Shown piece after piece: positions 32,968-44,453 of a stretch of DNA of 64,000 bases. Origin of the DNA: Sabellastarte sp. h YS-2021 (Eukaryota; Annelida; Polychaeta; Sabellida; Sabellidae); assembly GCA_964017235.1 (NCBI GenBank), contig OZ024929.1:59181603-59245602 (forward strand), written 5' to 3'. The notes under the pieces were generated by a model. It worked only from the letters and a program-made list of their open reading frames with translations, did no database searches and was not told the origin of the DNA. Each line of letters opens with the position of its first letter. Position 1 is the first letter of the stretch. The position numbers and the translations under genes are program-made.

Positions 32968-33070
32968 CAGTCCCACATGGTAAGCTTGTAGCTTATAAAA
33001 GCTACATTTAAGTAATTAAAATTTTCGATTTTATTGCACTACAATAGCTTACCATGTGGGACTGAATGCT
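32968..33070. repeat. DIRS-1 internal complementary region (ICR)
   Basis: The left half (32968-33028: GTAAGCTTGTAGCTTATAAA, ATTTAAGTAATTAAAATTTT) is complementary to the element's 3' end at 32774-32831. The right half (33029-33070: TTATTGCACTACAATAGC, TTACCATGTGGG) is the inverse of its 5' end at 38870-38906. The ICR therefore spells the junction of the two termini, as in Dictyostelium DIRS-1, where it is thought to guide circle formation. Confidence 0.88.
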
Positions 33071-33479
33071 GAATTCAACCGCCCGGTGGCGGGATTACAG
33101 CTGAGACTGGAAGAATGTTGTTCATTTTTCTTGAATTTAGAATTAAAAAATATATCAAAATATTGCCAAATTACCAGTCTAAGTCCCAGTTACTGAGCCC
33201 CAGTTCTAAAGTCGGATCTGTAAGTAGCCAAAAACTGAAAAATTAATGAATGACAGTACGGGTACTGTCTGGATGTTTTGAGAGAAGAGAGTGCAGCTGT
33301 GCTCACTCAAGATAGTAGTCCCTAAGGGCATCACTGCTATAATAATACAGCCCTAGGCTTGAATCTCATCAATTTTGCCACCCTAAATATGAGATTATGG
33401 TACACTGATAAACACTAATACATTATACAGTTAAGAATATAAGAGACCTTACCGTAAACATCTGGAGAGGTAACCAATA

Positions 33480-34700
33480 CCTAGACCCTGGCATAGACTC
33501 CTGAAGACTTGGCTGCAGCGGGTGTGTGCTCCCTCCCTCTTCTTTTCTTCCCGAAGATGAGCATGCTGAGGGGAAGGGTCTAGGACTTGTTGTGCCACTA
33601 CTACTGGTCCCAGATACACATTGTTGTCTTTGTCTTATCAAGTAAGGTCTTTTAGGTAAAAATTTGTAAATGTGTTGTGAGCTTTCCAGCAACACGCTTG
33701 CATGATTTGGTCCGCCGATACCCCACTGTAAAAGGTCTTAGAGGTTGCGAAGGCCCTAATGTCATGCGTTTTGACTTGGACCAGGTGCAAGGCTTGTTGG
33801 TCTGCTTGTTTATAACAAAGTAGGATCGTTTGCTTTAGCCAGGAAGAGAGTGTAGCGGGTCTGATGTCTGAGGTATGTCCTTTCTTAAAGGAGATGAAAA
33901 GAATTGATCGAGACCCTCTTAGGTTCGATCCAAATAATACCTCAGGGCCCTTGAATTGTCTATCTACAATGGTAGTTAGAGCAGGAATAGTCACCGGAGA
34001 CACACTTTGAGAATCTTCTCTTGCTAGTTTTTGGCTATGAAATCTGAAGAGGGGAACAAGGCAACCTTTTCCCATTGGCCTAGATTAGATACTTTGTTTG
34101 CAACCCAGGCATGGATTTCGCTGCGGTGCTTGCCGGAGGCCAAAGCTAGCAAGAAAGCAGTTTTGAGAGTAAGATGTTTGAGGTCTGTGTCTTTCATAGG
34201 CTTAAAGGGTGCTTTTGTGAGCTCATTGAGAATAACAGAAAGGTTCCACTCAGGAAGATTCCTGGAACTTTTGGGTCGATCCCTGTGAAAACTGGAGAGC
34301 AACCTGTTAAGGTCTGAACTCTGAGAGATATGGAGCCCTGTTGGGCCCAGAGTATCAACAATAGCTGTCCTATAACCATCAATAGTCGAAGGGCGCCTGT
34401 TTAGATCTTGGTACAGGTATATAAAGAAGTCTGAGACTTGCTTTATAGAGGGAGTGGAGAAATCCACCGAATTTTCTCTGCACCATCTCTCAAATAGGGC
34501 CCACTTTGACTGGTAGATGGTCCTTGTTGACGATCTCTGAGGGGCAGCAATTCTCTCTGCCACTTCCACAGAGAAGCCTTGTTCTTGGAGCTGGCCACTC
34601 CTAGACACCAGGCGTGGAGGTTGAGATGTTGTGGATTGCTGTGGAACACATAATTGTGGGACTGTTTGAGAAGAGTTGTTGACACTGGAAGTTGTAGTAG
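33480..34700 (-). pseudogene. DIRS-1 tyrosine recombinase, frameshifted
   Basis: It would integrate the circular cDNA by site-specific recombination. The N-terminal SAM-like core-binding part reads RTIYQSKWALFERWC and SIKQVSDFFIYLY (34.4-34.5 kb). The catalytic domain shows 'ALASGKHRSEIHAW' with the first Arg, then after a frameshift near 34040 the HDIRAFA box (H-x-x-R), and KAHNTFTNFYL with His and the Tyr nucleophile at about 33660. Another frame change at about 33640 leads to a basic C-terminal tail. All R, H-x-x-R, H and Y positions are thus visible, but they lie in two or more frames. Confidence 0.85.
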
Positions 34701-34733
34701 GATCTCTGGTGAGAGCTGCACTAGGTCCCAAAA

Positions 34734-36670
34734 TCAGGGCATCCCTGGCCAGCCTGGGGCTATTACGATGATCAGGCAATTGGATTGCCTGACTTTTTGG
34801 ATCACCCTGTGAAGGAGAGCCGTGGGAGGGTAAGCATAAGCAGTGAGACCCAACCAGTTTATGTTCAGAGCATCTATGTTCCAAGCATTTTGGTCTGGGA
34901 CTGGAGACACGTACAGTGGAACTTTGTGGTTCAGGCGAGTGGCAAATAGATCTACATGAGGAGTGAACCACTTGAGACAGATCTGCTTGAACACCTGCGG
35001 ATGCAGTGACCATTCTGTTGACTGAACTTGGTTCGACCTGGACAGCAGGTCCGCCATCACATTCAGACACCCTGGAATGTGTCTGGCTTTTAGTGTTATC
35101 TGGTAACGATGGCACCAGGTCATAATCTTCCACAGGAGAGCGCACATCTCCGCTGAGTGGGTTCCACCTTGTTTGTTTATGTAGGGTACCACTGTTGAGT
35201 TGTCTGTGGCAACTAACACTGTTGGTTTTGACACTGGTCCTTGAATCTTTGAAGGGCCAGGGAAACCGCCTTCAGCTCTAGAACATTTATGTGTAGCCTT
35301 TTTTCCCTGTCTAACCACAGACCTTTTGCAGATGTGAGCGCCCCAGCCTTTGTTTGAAGTGTCTGTAAAGAGTTGGATACTGTGGTCTTTGGGATGAAGG
35401 TCTGCACCTTTCATCACGTTTGTGGGATTTTGCCACCAGTCTAGGTGTGCTGAAATGGTTTCTGTCCAAGGAAGGAGGGTGTCCAACGACTGAGGAAATC
35501 CCCAGTGCTCCTTGAGGTGAAACTGAAAGGACCTCATGTGAAGGTGTCCCATCAAATCAAATCGAATCAAATCCTGAAGTTTGAGCCATCTCTCTTGAGT
35601 GGGTTTTACAAGGGCTGAATCTAGATGGTATTCGTAGCCCATGAAGGAGAACACCTGAGTTGGCTTTAGTTCGGACTTCTCCTGATTTATTATCCACCCT
35701 AAGGACTGTGTTAGGTCCACCACTGTCTGAATGTTTATTTGTGCTTCTTCCTGAGACTGGGCCCTGATCAGCCAGTCGTCCAGGTACTGGTGAAGTCTGA
35801 TTCCCCTTGACAGGGCCATCAGCTTCAGCTCTTTTACAATCATTGTAAAGACCTGAGGGGCCGTGGCTAGTCTGAAGGGAGGGAAGTGAACTGAAACACT
35901 TGCAACCTGTGGCAAAACCTTAGGTATTTCCTTGAGTTTGGGTGAATGGGGATGTGTAGGTAGGCGTCTGCTAAGTCTATCAACGATACCAATTCCCCTG
36001 GAATTAGAGAGGCCCTGATGGACTCTGGTGTTTCTATTTTGAACCTTTCTACAAGTAGGAAGGTGCTGAGCCTGCTTAGATCTATTACTGGCCTCCACCT
36101 TTGGTGAGGCTTGGGTACAAGAAACAGGCGACTGTAAAACCCGAGAGATTTTACATTTTCCACCCTTTCTATTGCGTTCTTTGACAGAAGAGACTGGATA
36201 CAAGAGGTCAGAGCTATTTCTTTTTGAAGGGCCTTGTAACCTGACTGAATCAGTGGGGCTCTGACTAAATTTGGTTTTGAGATGAATGGAAGAACGTAAC
36301 CATTGGTGATAATGTTTAACACATTGTCTGAACATTTGTTTGTGAGCCAGTCTCTTCTGAAAGAACGGAGGCGACCCCCTACTGGTGGACTGAGGGAGGC
36401 TTGAAAGGAGTCATTGGGAGGAGGGGTTTCCCCGCCCTCGTCCCCTTGAGTGGGGTCGAAAACGACCCCTGGAGCCTCTGAAGTTTGGTTTCCCCTTACC
36501 TGAGGAAAACGATTGGTTTCTGCTTGGTGAGGAATTGCCCCCATAGGGGTGTTTCCTGTAGGAGCCTCTTTTCTTGTTTTGGTGGGGACCACGAAAGGGC
36601 TTGTTTTGATAGGGTCCAAATCCTTGAGAGTCTTTAGGGGTGCCTTTTTTAAGGAGAAAGTCCTCTCCAT
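34734..36670 (-). pseudogene. DIRS-1 reverse transcriptase-RNase H with DIRS-specific C-terminal region, frameshifted
   Basis: The RT begins in the 35867-36670 frame: LGFYSRLFLVPKPH, RWRPVIDLSRL, SLIDLADAYLHIPI, KYLRF. A frameshift near 35875 moves to the 34734 frame: LATAPQVFTMIVKE, then HQYLDDWL (catalytic YLDD, about 35780). RNase H motifs are LFTDTSNKGWGAH, a short out-of-frame piece DREKRLHINVLELKAVSLAL (35213-35407), and LVATDNSTVVPYINKQGG, GCLNVMADLLSR. The following stretch (DLFATRLNHKVPLY, then DALNINWLGLTAYAYPP) occupies the place of the methyltransferase-like domain reported in DIRS elements; that equivalence is tentative. A frameshift follows near 34735. Confidence 0.88.
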
Positions 36671-38524
36671 CCTTCACTAGTTGAGACTTGAAAAGAGGAG
36701 TAGGCCAAAAAGGTGAGTTCCTCAGTTCCTGGCGTCTCGAGTCCCCTAGATGTGGTTGAAGAAGGGTCATTTCAGCCTCTCTTCTCAGAAGGCCAGTGTT
36801 ACCCATGGTATATACCCCGTAGTTCCCTCTGGAGTATGTGGGCTACAGATTTGCTAAGCCAGGCTAAGACTCTGTTGAATAAGAATCCTCTTATTCATGA
36901 GTTCAAAATAATCACAGGCATTTTCATAACCACGTCTGGCAGCTCTTTCGGGGTCGCCACATTTAGAATTTGATTTCTGACCCTTTTGAAGGTAGCCTTG
37001 GCACTGTGTAGACACTTCTCCATAACAGTGTTACAGGAGGAGGCAGTCCTAGAGAAAGTAGCTGTGAAATTGATGGTAGAAAGATTCTGCCTAGATTGAT
37101 GTTCAAGTTCCTTAAGAACTTGTAGTGGAAACTTGCCCACAGGGGCGCCAGAGGGCTTTGGAGAGATACAGATTTTTGCAAAATCTGTATTAAGTTCTTG
37201 AAGCTTATCTTCAAAACAAGGTTGTCCCACCTTGTAGTACTTGGCTGTTGAAGCCGGGGGTTTGATGTATTTACCCTCAGGTAAATTGGAGGCCAAGAAA
37301 TCTTGTTCAAATTTCTCAAAAGCATCTTTGAGAATTGGGTTTAAAGGGAGCATAGCAGAAGGGCCTCTTGGCCTTAGCTCCTGTTGGCCTTTCTCGTCGT
37401 CCAGGCCTAGCACAGTGGTAGAGGACCTAGGCAAAGTTTCCCTGGGGTCAGGTTGATCTAGAATTTGCCTGAAAGTTTCCACTTCCTCAGCATATTGAGA
37501 AGGGAGGTCAGACATGTCTACCTCCCTATAAAATACTGGATCTGTGCTGTCCTGATGTTCAGGTTCCTGAGGAACCTTATGTTGAGGTTTAGTAGGCTTT
37601 CTAGTTGAGGCAGAGGATTCATCTTCCTGTGATGAAGACGACTGAGAATAATATTTTGTCCGTGTCTTGTGCTTCCTTTTGTCAGAATCCTTTTTTGCTT
37701 TAGGACACACCTTTTTAGGGTGTTCCGACTCGGAGTGATGTTCCGAGTGGTCGGATTCAATATCCGATTGCTTGGAAGCATGCTCGGACTGGACATTTTG
37801 AGAAGACTTGGGAGGAAGCGGAGGTCCATAAAAGTCAGTGTCCATAGGTTGAACATCCGAGTGGTCGGATGCCCTGGGAATAGAAGTCCGAGTCGGAATA
37901 GGGTCGGGCTGATTACTTGGTCCAGGTCTAGGTCCAGCTTTAGCAGAGTCGGATGTCTGCACTACATCCGACTCGGAGGCTTTTTTGAAAGAAAGCATTT
38001 CGTCTCTGAGAGACTTCCTTGCCTCCAGCATAGACGCCTGGAAGACCCCCATTTCTTGCTTAAGTTGGGTGTTAAATGTACTACCCAGGGATTTTTCAAG
38101 CCTGCAGTACCTGGGGTGGGTGGGACAGTTTATGGAGTCTTTAATGACAAAGATTCAAAACACAAGGGTTGGGGATGTGGAGGTGAAGAAAACAAATTTT
38201 CAGCAGCACCCTCAAGGTCTGTCTGAGAGCCAGAGAAAGCATCACCATCGTCAACCAACAGGTCAAGATCATCTTTGTTATGCTCTTTGTATTATGATCC
38301 GATGTCTTCTGCTTCCTAATATATGGACGTCCATGTTTTATTTTAATCTGTTGTTCCTCGGTGGAACTATCACAGATATTGCAAGGAGACTGGTTAGTAA
38401 CACAGGGGTCGTCTCTCTTGCCAGATTCCCTACAGGTAGGGCAATAATTGTGGGTATCGAATGGATAGCAGAAGTGACGGCATTTAGATGATCTTGCCTT
38501 TGCACTAGCTTGGTGGGAAGACAT
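36411..38524 (-). pseudogene. DIRS-1 Gag, frameshifted
   Basis: The probable start is ATG 38524 (MSSHQAS). The N-terminus has a zinc-type cluster C-x3-C-x9-C-x2-C and C-x6-C-x2-C within CRHFCYPFDTHNYCPTCRE, the same design as in DIRS-2. After a frame change the 36895-38052 frame follows: a long Ser/Lys/Glu-rich linker with many DHS/SDV repeats, then a helical capsid-like region (KEFEQDFLASNLPEGKY-like, TAKYYKVGQPCFEDK). The C-terminal piece (36411-36806) is Gly/Arg-rich (GSRGRFRPHSRGRGRG), an RNA-binding type. It overlaps the RT frame. Confidence 0.75.
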
Positions 38525-38766
38525 TTCTAGTGCAATAAAAAGATCTGAGTCAAAACGCGGAAAACTCACAAAAACATTAAATATTCACAGAATACTTATC
38601 CTGTGCTTCCCAAAATTTTACAGAACGTTCTATACAATAAAATTAAACAAATGACTGAATAATAACATCCAACAATACGTATGTGCTGAGAAAACAGTAA
38701 ATTATTGAGAGATAGTTCAAACGTCTTTCCAATATGGTGGCCAAAGAGAGAAAGACGAATTACCAA

Positions 38767-38880
38767 ACAACACTGCCATGGTACATACTAAACCACGGAT
38801 TCGACCAAATCCAAACATCCATTTTTCTTGGTCGTTGGCTGGAGTCCTGCGGCCTCCCGAGTTAGCATTCAGTCCCACAT
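38767..38880. repeat. DIRS-1 inverted terminal repeat, 5' side
   Basis: This is the inverted partner of 32822-32935; the outer 26 bp (to 38906) complement 33031-33056 of the internal complementary region instead. Confidence 0.9.
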
Positions 38881-38906
38881 GGTAAGCTATTGTAGCGCAA
38901 TAAAAT

Positions 38907-39189
38907 CGGCTATTTGATGACCCCAGTTTGACCCATGAGGGGGGTCAGGGGGTAAATCTGACTGGCTATCTAGACTTTTCACATATGGTTTCCCAATACC
39001 TCTTAACACATTCTAAAGCTCTAAAACCAATAATAAAGGAGATATAAGGAAAAATGTCAAAATTGGCTATTTTATGACCCCAGTTTGACCCCTACAGGGG
39101 GGTCGGGGGTGAAATTTGACTTGCTTTCTAGAATCGCCACATATGGTTTCCTACTACCTCCCAAAACATTTTATGGCTGTAAATGCAAT
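38907..39189. repeat. Satellite family B, right part
   Basis: Nearly two units resume exactly where the array was broken by DIRS-1. Confidence 0.88.
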
Positions 39190-39612
39190 ACTTAAGAAAA
39201 TAATAGGGGGGGTTCACATGAATTTTAAGCTTTCTGGTTGGTAGGTGTGAGAAAATCGCTCATAAATCATTCATTTTTCATCGGATCGCTCCCAAAATCT
39301 AATCAGCTCGTGTTTTTGATAGTATGAACATGTGTGTATAATTACAAGCTTCTGCGGTCAGTAGACTTTCCTGAGTGGCGATGACGGGCAGGTGTACCCC
39401 CAAAAAACTATTTTTTTGATCATGTGACCTTGATCAAGATCAAAGGTCAAATTTAAGCATGTGGAAAACTTTTAACACGGCTAAGGTATATAACTGCCAA
39501 ATATGGTTATAAAGCTTCCAATAATAAGGGAGATATTGAGGAGAGACCATAATACGGCGGCTGCGGGGAAACTGACGCGAAAACAAATAAGCGCCCTTTC
39601 AGGGACGCTTAA
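39190..39612. repeat. H2-type tail with terminal hairpin, right end of a large Helitron-like unit
   Basis: This is the third copy of the tail seen at 11991-12398 and 29740-30164, ending GCGCCCTTTCAGGGACGC plus TTAA at 39612. It is the right end of the element whose satellite B received H1b and DIRS-1. Its left CTAG end was not found near 25.8 kb. Confidence 0.7.
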
Positions 39613-40330
39613 TTAATTTTATGTTTATGTAGTACTCACTTGTAAAATATAACTGGGGATACAATTGATAGCTAGCATTTCTAACAAACGGGGACCTGAT
39701 CCATAGACTCTGGCTAAAAGGAACGGTGTGGCTAGTGTCACAGATCCAGTGACCAAACACAACAAGCAAGCATCTGCGTACACACTTGTGAGTGCACATA
39801 GATGGCTGACAAATGGGAAGAACTTTATAATATTGTCTCATTTGTTATCTTATTTCAAACAAGAAAAAATAGCATCAGAGATGCCTGTACCCCACAGCCT
39901 AGGGAAATATTTTTAACACCATGAGATATAGAACTCCTGTATCAGTACAAAGTTCAGGATACTTTCGGAGCACTGTCAGTTATATAAAGGTCCAAACAAT
40001 GTTTAAATAGAGAAAATAATGTCTAAGAGAAAGATAATGCATGTAAAGATGAAGTATTAAAAGTTAAAACAAGACAATTCAAAAACAAGATGACAGCATT
40101 ATTCAGTGAACTAAACATTACGACAATCTTTATGTACATTTGGCATGGCCGAATTATGGTTTAGATGTTTTGAATATTACTATGCATACAGAAGAGGCAA
40201 TATATTGAATGTATGCTTATGTGTGGTGTTGGAGCAAAAGCTGTGGCTCACTTGATAAAATTCCATCTGTTACAATGGGAAGTTGTAAAAGTAAAATTCT
40301 TAATGAATTCTAATATGACTTTAACAGTGC
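39613..40330. other. No gene; contains a dispersed repeat at 39630-39720
   Basis: 39630-39720 (ACTTGTAAAATATAACTGGG, ACGGGGACCTGATCCATAGA) is a diverged copy of 52295-52382. The rest is AT-rich and unassigned. Confidence 0.5.
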
Positions 40331-40339
40331 TTAATCTGC

Positions 40340-41545
40340 ATCAAAAGACAGACCCAAAGGTCAAGGTCACTACGACAAGGTCAAAGGTCAAATCAAGGTC
40401 ACACCATGATGCTGTACACCTACAACCCCTAACCAATGTCCCTACCAAGCAGCAACTTCCTACACCTTACGGTTTCCGAGATATAACCCGGACAAGATTT
40501 TATAGGTCAAGGTTACTACGGCAAGGTCAAAGGTCAAATCAAGGTCAGACCGTGACGCTGTACACCTACACCCCCTAACCAATGTCCCTAGTAAGTATCA
40601 ACTTCCTACACCTCACGGTTTCCGAGATATAGCCTGGACAAGATTTTATAGGTCAAGGTCACTATGGCAAGGTCAAAGGTCAAATCAAGGTCACACCATG
40701 ATGTTGCACACCTACAACCCCTAACCAATGTCCCTACCAAGTATCAACTTCCTACACCTTACGGTTTCCGAGATATAGCCCGGACAATATTTTATAGGTC
40801 AAGGTCACTACAGCAAGGTGAAAGGTCAAATCAAGGTCAGACCATGACGTTGCACACCTACACCCCCTAACCAATGTCCCTACCAAGTATCAACTTACTA
40901 CACCTTACAGTTTCTGAGATACAGGCCGGACAAGATTTTATAGGTCAAGGTCACTACGGCAAGGTCAAACCATGATGTTGCACACCTACAACACCTAACC
41001 AATGTCCATACCAAGTATCAACTTCCTACACCTTACGGTTTGCGAGATATAGCCCGGACAAGATTTTATAGGTCAAGGTCACTACGGCAATGTCAAATCA
41101 AGGTCAAACCATGACGTTGCACACCTACAAACCCTAACCAATGTCCATACCAAGTATTAACTTCCTACACCTTACGGTTTACGAGATATAGCCCGGACAA
41201 GATTTTATAGGTCAAGGTCACTACGGCAAGGTCAAATCAAGGTCAAACCATGACATTGCACACCTACAACCCCTAACCAATGTCCATACCAAGTATCAAC
41301 TTCCTACACCTTACGGTTTCCAAGATATAGCCCGGACAAGATTTTCAAACTCAAGGTCAATACAGCAAGGTTAAAGGTCAAATAAAGGTCAGACCATGAT
41401 GTTCCACACTTACACATCCTAACCAATGTCCCTACCAAGTATCAACTTTCTACACCTTACGGCTTTTGAGATACAGCCCGGACAAACTTTTTCCCGCCCG
41501 CCCATCCAGACACCATGGGTGAAAACAATACCCTGACAGCCCTTA
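40340..41545. repeat. Satellite family I, about 8 units of 130-155 bp, rich in AGGTCA half-sites
   Basis: Units read ACCCCTAACCAATGTCCCTA, CCAAGTATCAACTTCCTACA, CCTTACGGTTTCCGAGATAT, AGCCCGGACAAGATTTTATA and GGTCAAGGTCACTACGGCAA. Three units keep AGGTCAAAGGTCA exactly (40378, 40524, 40670). It ends in CCCGCCCGCCCATCCAGAC, and a loose hairpin with CCCTTAAGGG is nearby. The open frames (40213-40578, 40664-40870) are repeat. Confidence 0.92.
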
Positions 41546-42099
41546 AGGGTGTGGGGTAAAAACATATACAATACAAAAGTTTGTTATTTATTTTTAATTG
41601 GCCGGCATCAAATGATGGTGCCGATCAAATGACAATAATATTCTACTTTTGTTTTATATATCTTTTATTTGTTGTTTTGAAATTTAAAAGTTATATTTAA
41701 TACCCTTATAGAATTATGATTGTTGTATCTATTTCCAGTCTATCACTAAAAGTGTACAATCTTTTTTAGATGTAACATTTGAAACATTTCCAGTTTTCCA
41801 CACACTTTTTTTCTCCCACAAAATCCCATGTATAACCAAAAAGGTCAATATTTTGGAACAAAACATGCAAAAGTCTGAGATAAAAACCATTTAGACTGGA
41901 AAGTGGAATGGATTGGATTCTGGTTCGTGAAGGATAAAATTTATATTCTGTGAGCTCAGCTTGTTGTGTTAGGTTACCAGACCAGTGACATCAACCACTG
42001 GTGGCTTTCTACCATTGAAAGTTTCCCGTCTACTGGCGATACTTGAATCAACAAGACCCTCGAATCAAGGATACTTGATTATACTACAAAGGTGTCATT
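41546..42099. other. AT-rich, no gene recognised
   Basis: No tandem structure or protein similarity is recognised. Confidence 0.5.
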
Positions 42100-42660
42100 A
42101 ATGTTAGACAAGTTGTCATTATACAACTGGTAGGAATACTAACCTACCAGAAAACTTGCAATGTCTGTTTCAAAGCAATAGTGAAAATAAACATTATACT
42201 AGGCAACTCTGTAACTTTAAAGTTAAATTCTCTAAAGAAAAAATTAAATCTAATTGTTTGTCAATTATTGGTGTTAGATTGTGGACCAAACTAGGGGATA
42301 ATATGAAAACCTGTCGTTCATTGCTAAATTTAAAGAAAATATTAAAATCAACTTACCTGAAAAAAATTAAGATGTATTTTTGCTCTTATGGTTGTAATTA
42401 TTACTAACTCACCTTTTGCACGGAAATTGGGTTATAATTCTCTCAACTGAAATACAATCTAGGTTTATATTAGTTACTGCATAACAATTTATGTTTATAT
42501 TATTTACTGTATGATTGACTGGTAGTGATGAGGAAATAGCCTAGATAAGCTAAGCTTCTGCTATTTCCATTTCTAAGTTCTGTCAGTGTACATATGTAAA
42601 GTGCCTTGATCTTTGTAACTGTTTCTGTATATTCGGCCTAACTCATATTTTTGGCCTATT
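42100..42660 (+). pseudogene. 3' end of a non-LTR retrotransposon
   Basis: The frame 42156-42407 reads HYTRQLCNFKVKFS, SIIGVRLWTKLGDN and NLKKILKSTYL, the pattern (TRQ..., G..LWN.L, ...FKK.LK..L) at the C-terminus of many LINE reverse transcriptases. A GAGGAAATAGCCTAGATAAG to GCTATTTCC segment follows, resembling LINE 3' UTRs of marine invertebrates. Nothing upstream of about 42100 is recognisable, so this is a 5'-truncated copy. Confidence 0.5.
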
Positions 42661-42714
42661 GTGTGTACTTTGGGTTAAAATAGAGCAAAATTCTTATTTT
42701 TCAACAAATATTAA

Positions 42715-43475
42715 ACGGCGTGGTTATTTACCCAACGGCTGTGTACGCTATTTGTGATATTGGTCTAGCATACCCAACGGCTGTGTATGTAAAATTTTAA
42801 TCACTTCTTCCTTAGCTCATTTCTGATATGTCCTTTAAACTTTGTCAAATTGTAACAATAACCAAGTTATTCTGCTGTTTCATAGTGCAAACCCATGCTA
42901 AGCTAAATAATTTTAATTCAAAGAGTAATCATTGGCTCATTTCTGACTACTGGAAAAATTTCCTTAAAAACTAATTGCTTCACAGCGCCTTGGATACAGA
43001 CCTGTTGTAAAAGGTACTGATATCAAGTGCACAACCACTGAGTGGATACTACCTTGGGTAATGAGAAATCGGTAGGCCGTAAAAAATTTTGAGTTGTTGG
43101 CTACACTAGCAGTGATATAGATCTTGTGTACACAACCGTTGGGTACACTAGACAGATATCACTGCTAGTGTACACAACCGTTGGGTATGTTGGCAATGAA
43201 ATACATCTTGCGTACACAACCGTTGGGTACACTAACAATGCTATTGATCTAGGGTGCACAATCATTGGGAACATAAGTTCACTGCTTTGAGTGCAGGATA
43301 GTTGGGTATCCCATTAGTGTATGTACACAGCTGTTGGGTATGCTAGCAGCGATATAGATCTTGTGTACACAACCGTTGGGTATGCTAGACCAGTATCACC
43401 ACTAGCATACACAACCGTTGGGTACGCTAGAAGTAAAACTGATCTAGCATACACAGCCGTTGGGTAAATATCCTC
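42715..43475. repeat. Dispersed minisatellite TACACAACCGTTGGGTA, both orientations
   Basis: About ten copies of a 17-20 bp motif (TACCCAACGGCTGTGTA on one strand, TACACAACCGTTGGGTAC on the other) are spaced roughly 50-60 bp apart, often flanked by CTAGC and GCTAG. Copies at 42728 and 42770 are opposite in orientation to those at 43130-43460. Confidence 0.8.
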
Positions 43476-44453
43476 TACCACTATTAAAACATCTATCAGC
43501 ATTTAGCAACTGTCATTCTTCTATTTTAATAAAAGGCGCATATAAAATTGTGAAACTTGCCATCATAAGTCACATTTACTACTTGTTTAATGGCCGATAA
43601 AACGGTAAATCACCATATATTGTCTGATTTTACATAATTTCCTTAAATTATCAAGAAATGCAATAAGTGAACCCTGGTTTATATGTATCAGTATATAGGT
43701 ATCACATAATATGTGCTTCGCTACCTGTTTTGTGTCAATGTCTAATATTAATGGCGTCTAACATTAATGACACCAGTGTACTACTACCCTGCATAAGTTG
43801 GCCGCGGACAAATAGGTTATTGTACACCAATGAAAACTGTTGCACATAATAAGTTTAACAATAATACATGGTTTCAGAGTGTAGTAGGCCACTCATGTTA
43901 AAGGCCTGTGAAGCTGTGGTGAAGGCGGCCAACTTATGCAGGGAAGCAGTATACAACTACTGGTCGGCCAGTGAATTTCGTCACCCCAGTGAAGTTCGTC
44001 ACCTGCCGTAAAAACGCTCAAGGACAGGCAATATTTAAATAAATGGAATAGCTTCTTTCAATGGCAAGCAGTGCTGGTATTGTTTATTGATATTGAAATA
44101 TTTATCGATTCACGCTAAGTTTGCCGATATCAATAATGTAGAGTGCCATATCAATATCGAAATATACTACTTAATAGGTACAAATATGGGGTTTTTCATT
44201 CAAATTAAGGACAATATTTGAAGAATACATTGGTTTTCATATTATTTTTGTCAACTTTCACTTACCGCTAAAGCGGAAACGCCATATTTGTTTACGTTTC
44301 GGGAAATACTAAACCTCGCGAAAGAGTTTGGAAGGTCTCTCTCAGGAAAGCATCTAATACCCCGATATTTCAATATCGATCGATACGCAAGGCAAAAATA
44401 TGGTTTGATATCGATGTGCATATTATCATTATCACTGGCTGAGCAGTAGTACA
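43476..44453. other. No gene; AT-rich with TATCGATATTGAAATA-like motifs
   Basis: Variants of GATATTGAAATATTTATCGA occur at about 44085, 44150 and 44362 in both orientations. No coding region is seen. Confidence 0.45.

Larger units (their letters stand above)
32774..38906 (-). mobile_element. DIRS retrotransposon (DIRS-1 copy), structurally complete
   Basis: Gag, RT-RNase H and tyrosine recombinase run on the minus strand. Inverted terminal repeats and an internal complementary region are present. The left flank ends ACACAAAAT and the right flank begins CGGCTATTTGATGACC. Joined, they restore an intact satellite B unit, so no target duplication was made, as expected for integration by a tyrosine recombinase. 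The pentamer AAAAT is present at both junctions and at the internal circle-type junction. The coding region has several frameshifts but very few stops. Confidence 0.9.

Noticed and set aside
32774-33031. A separate 260-bp foldback MITE at the left DIRS border
   Set aside because: The inverted arms are explained better by the DIRS 3' terminus and the internal complementary region; the right half also matches the DIRS 5' end.
3468-39612. One 36-kb Helitron-like element running from the start at 3468 to the hairpin at 39612
   Set aside because: End types are compatible, but the cargo at the two ends belongs to different satellite families and no empty site can be shown.
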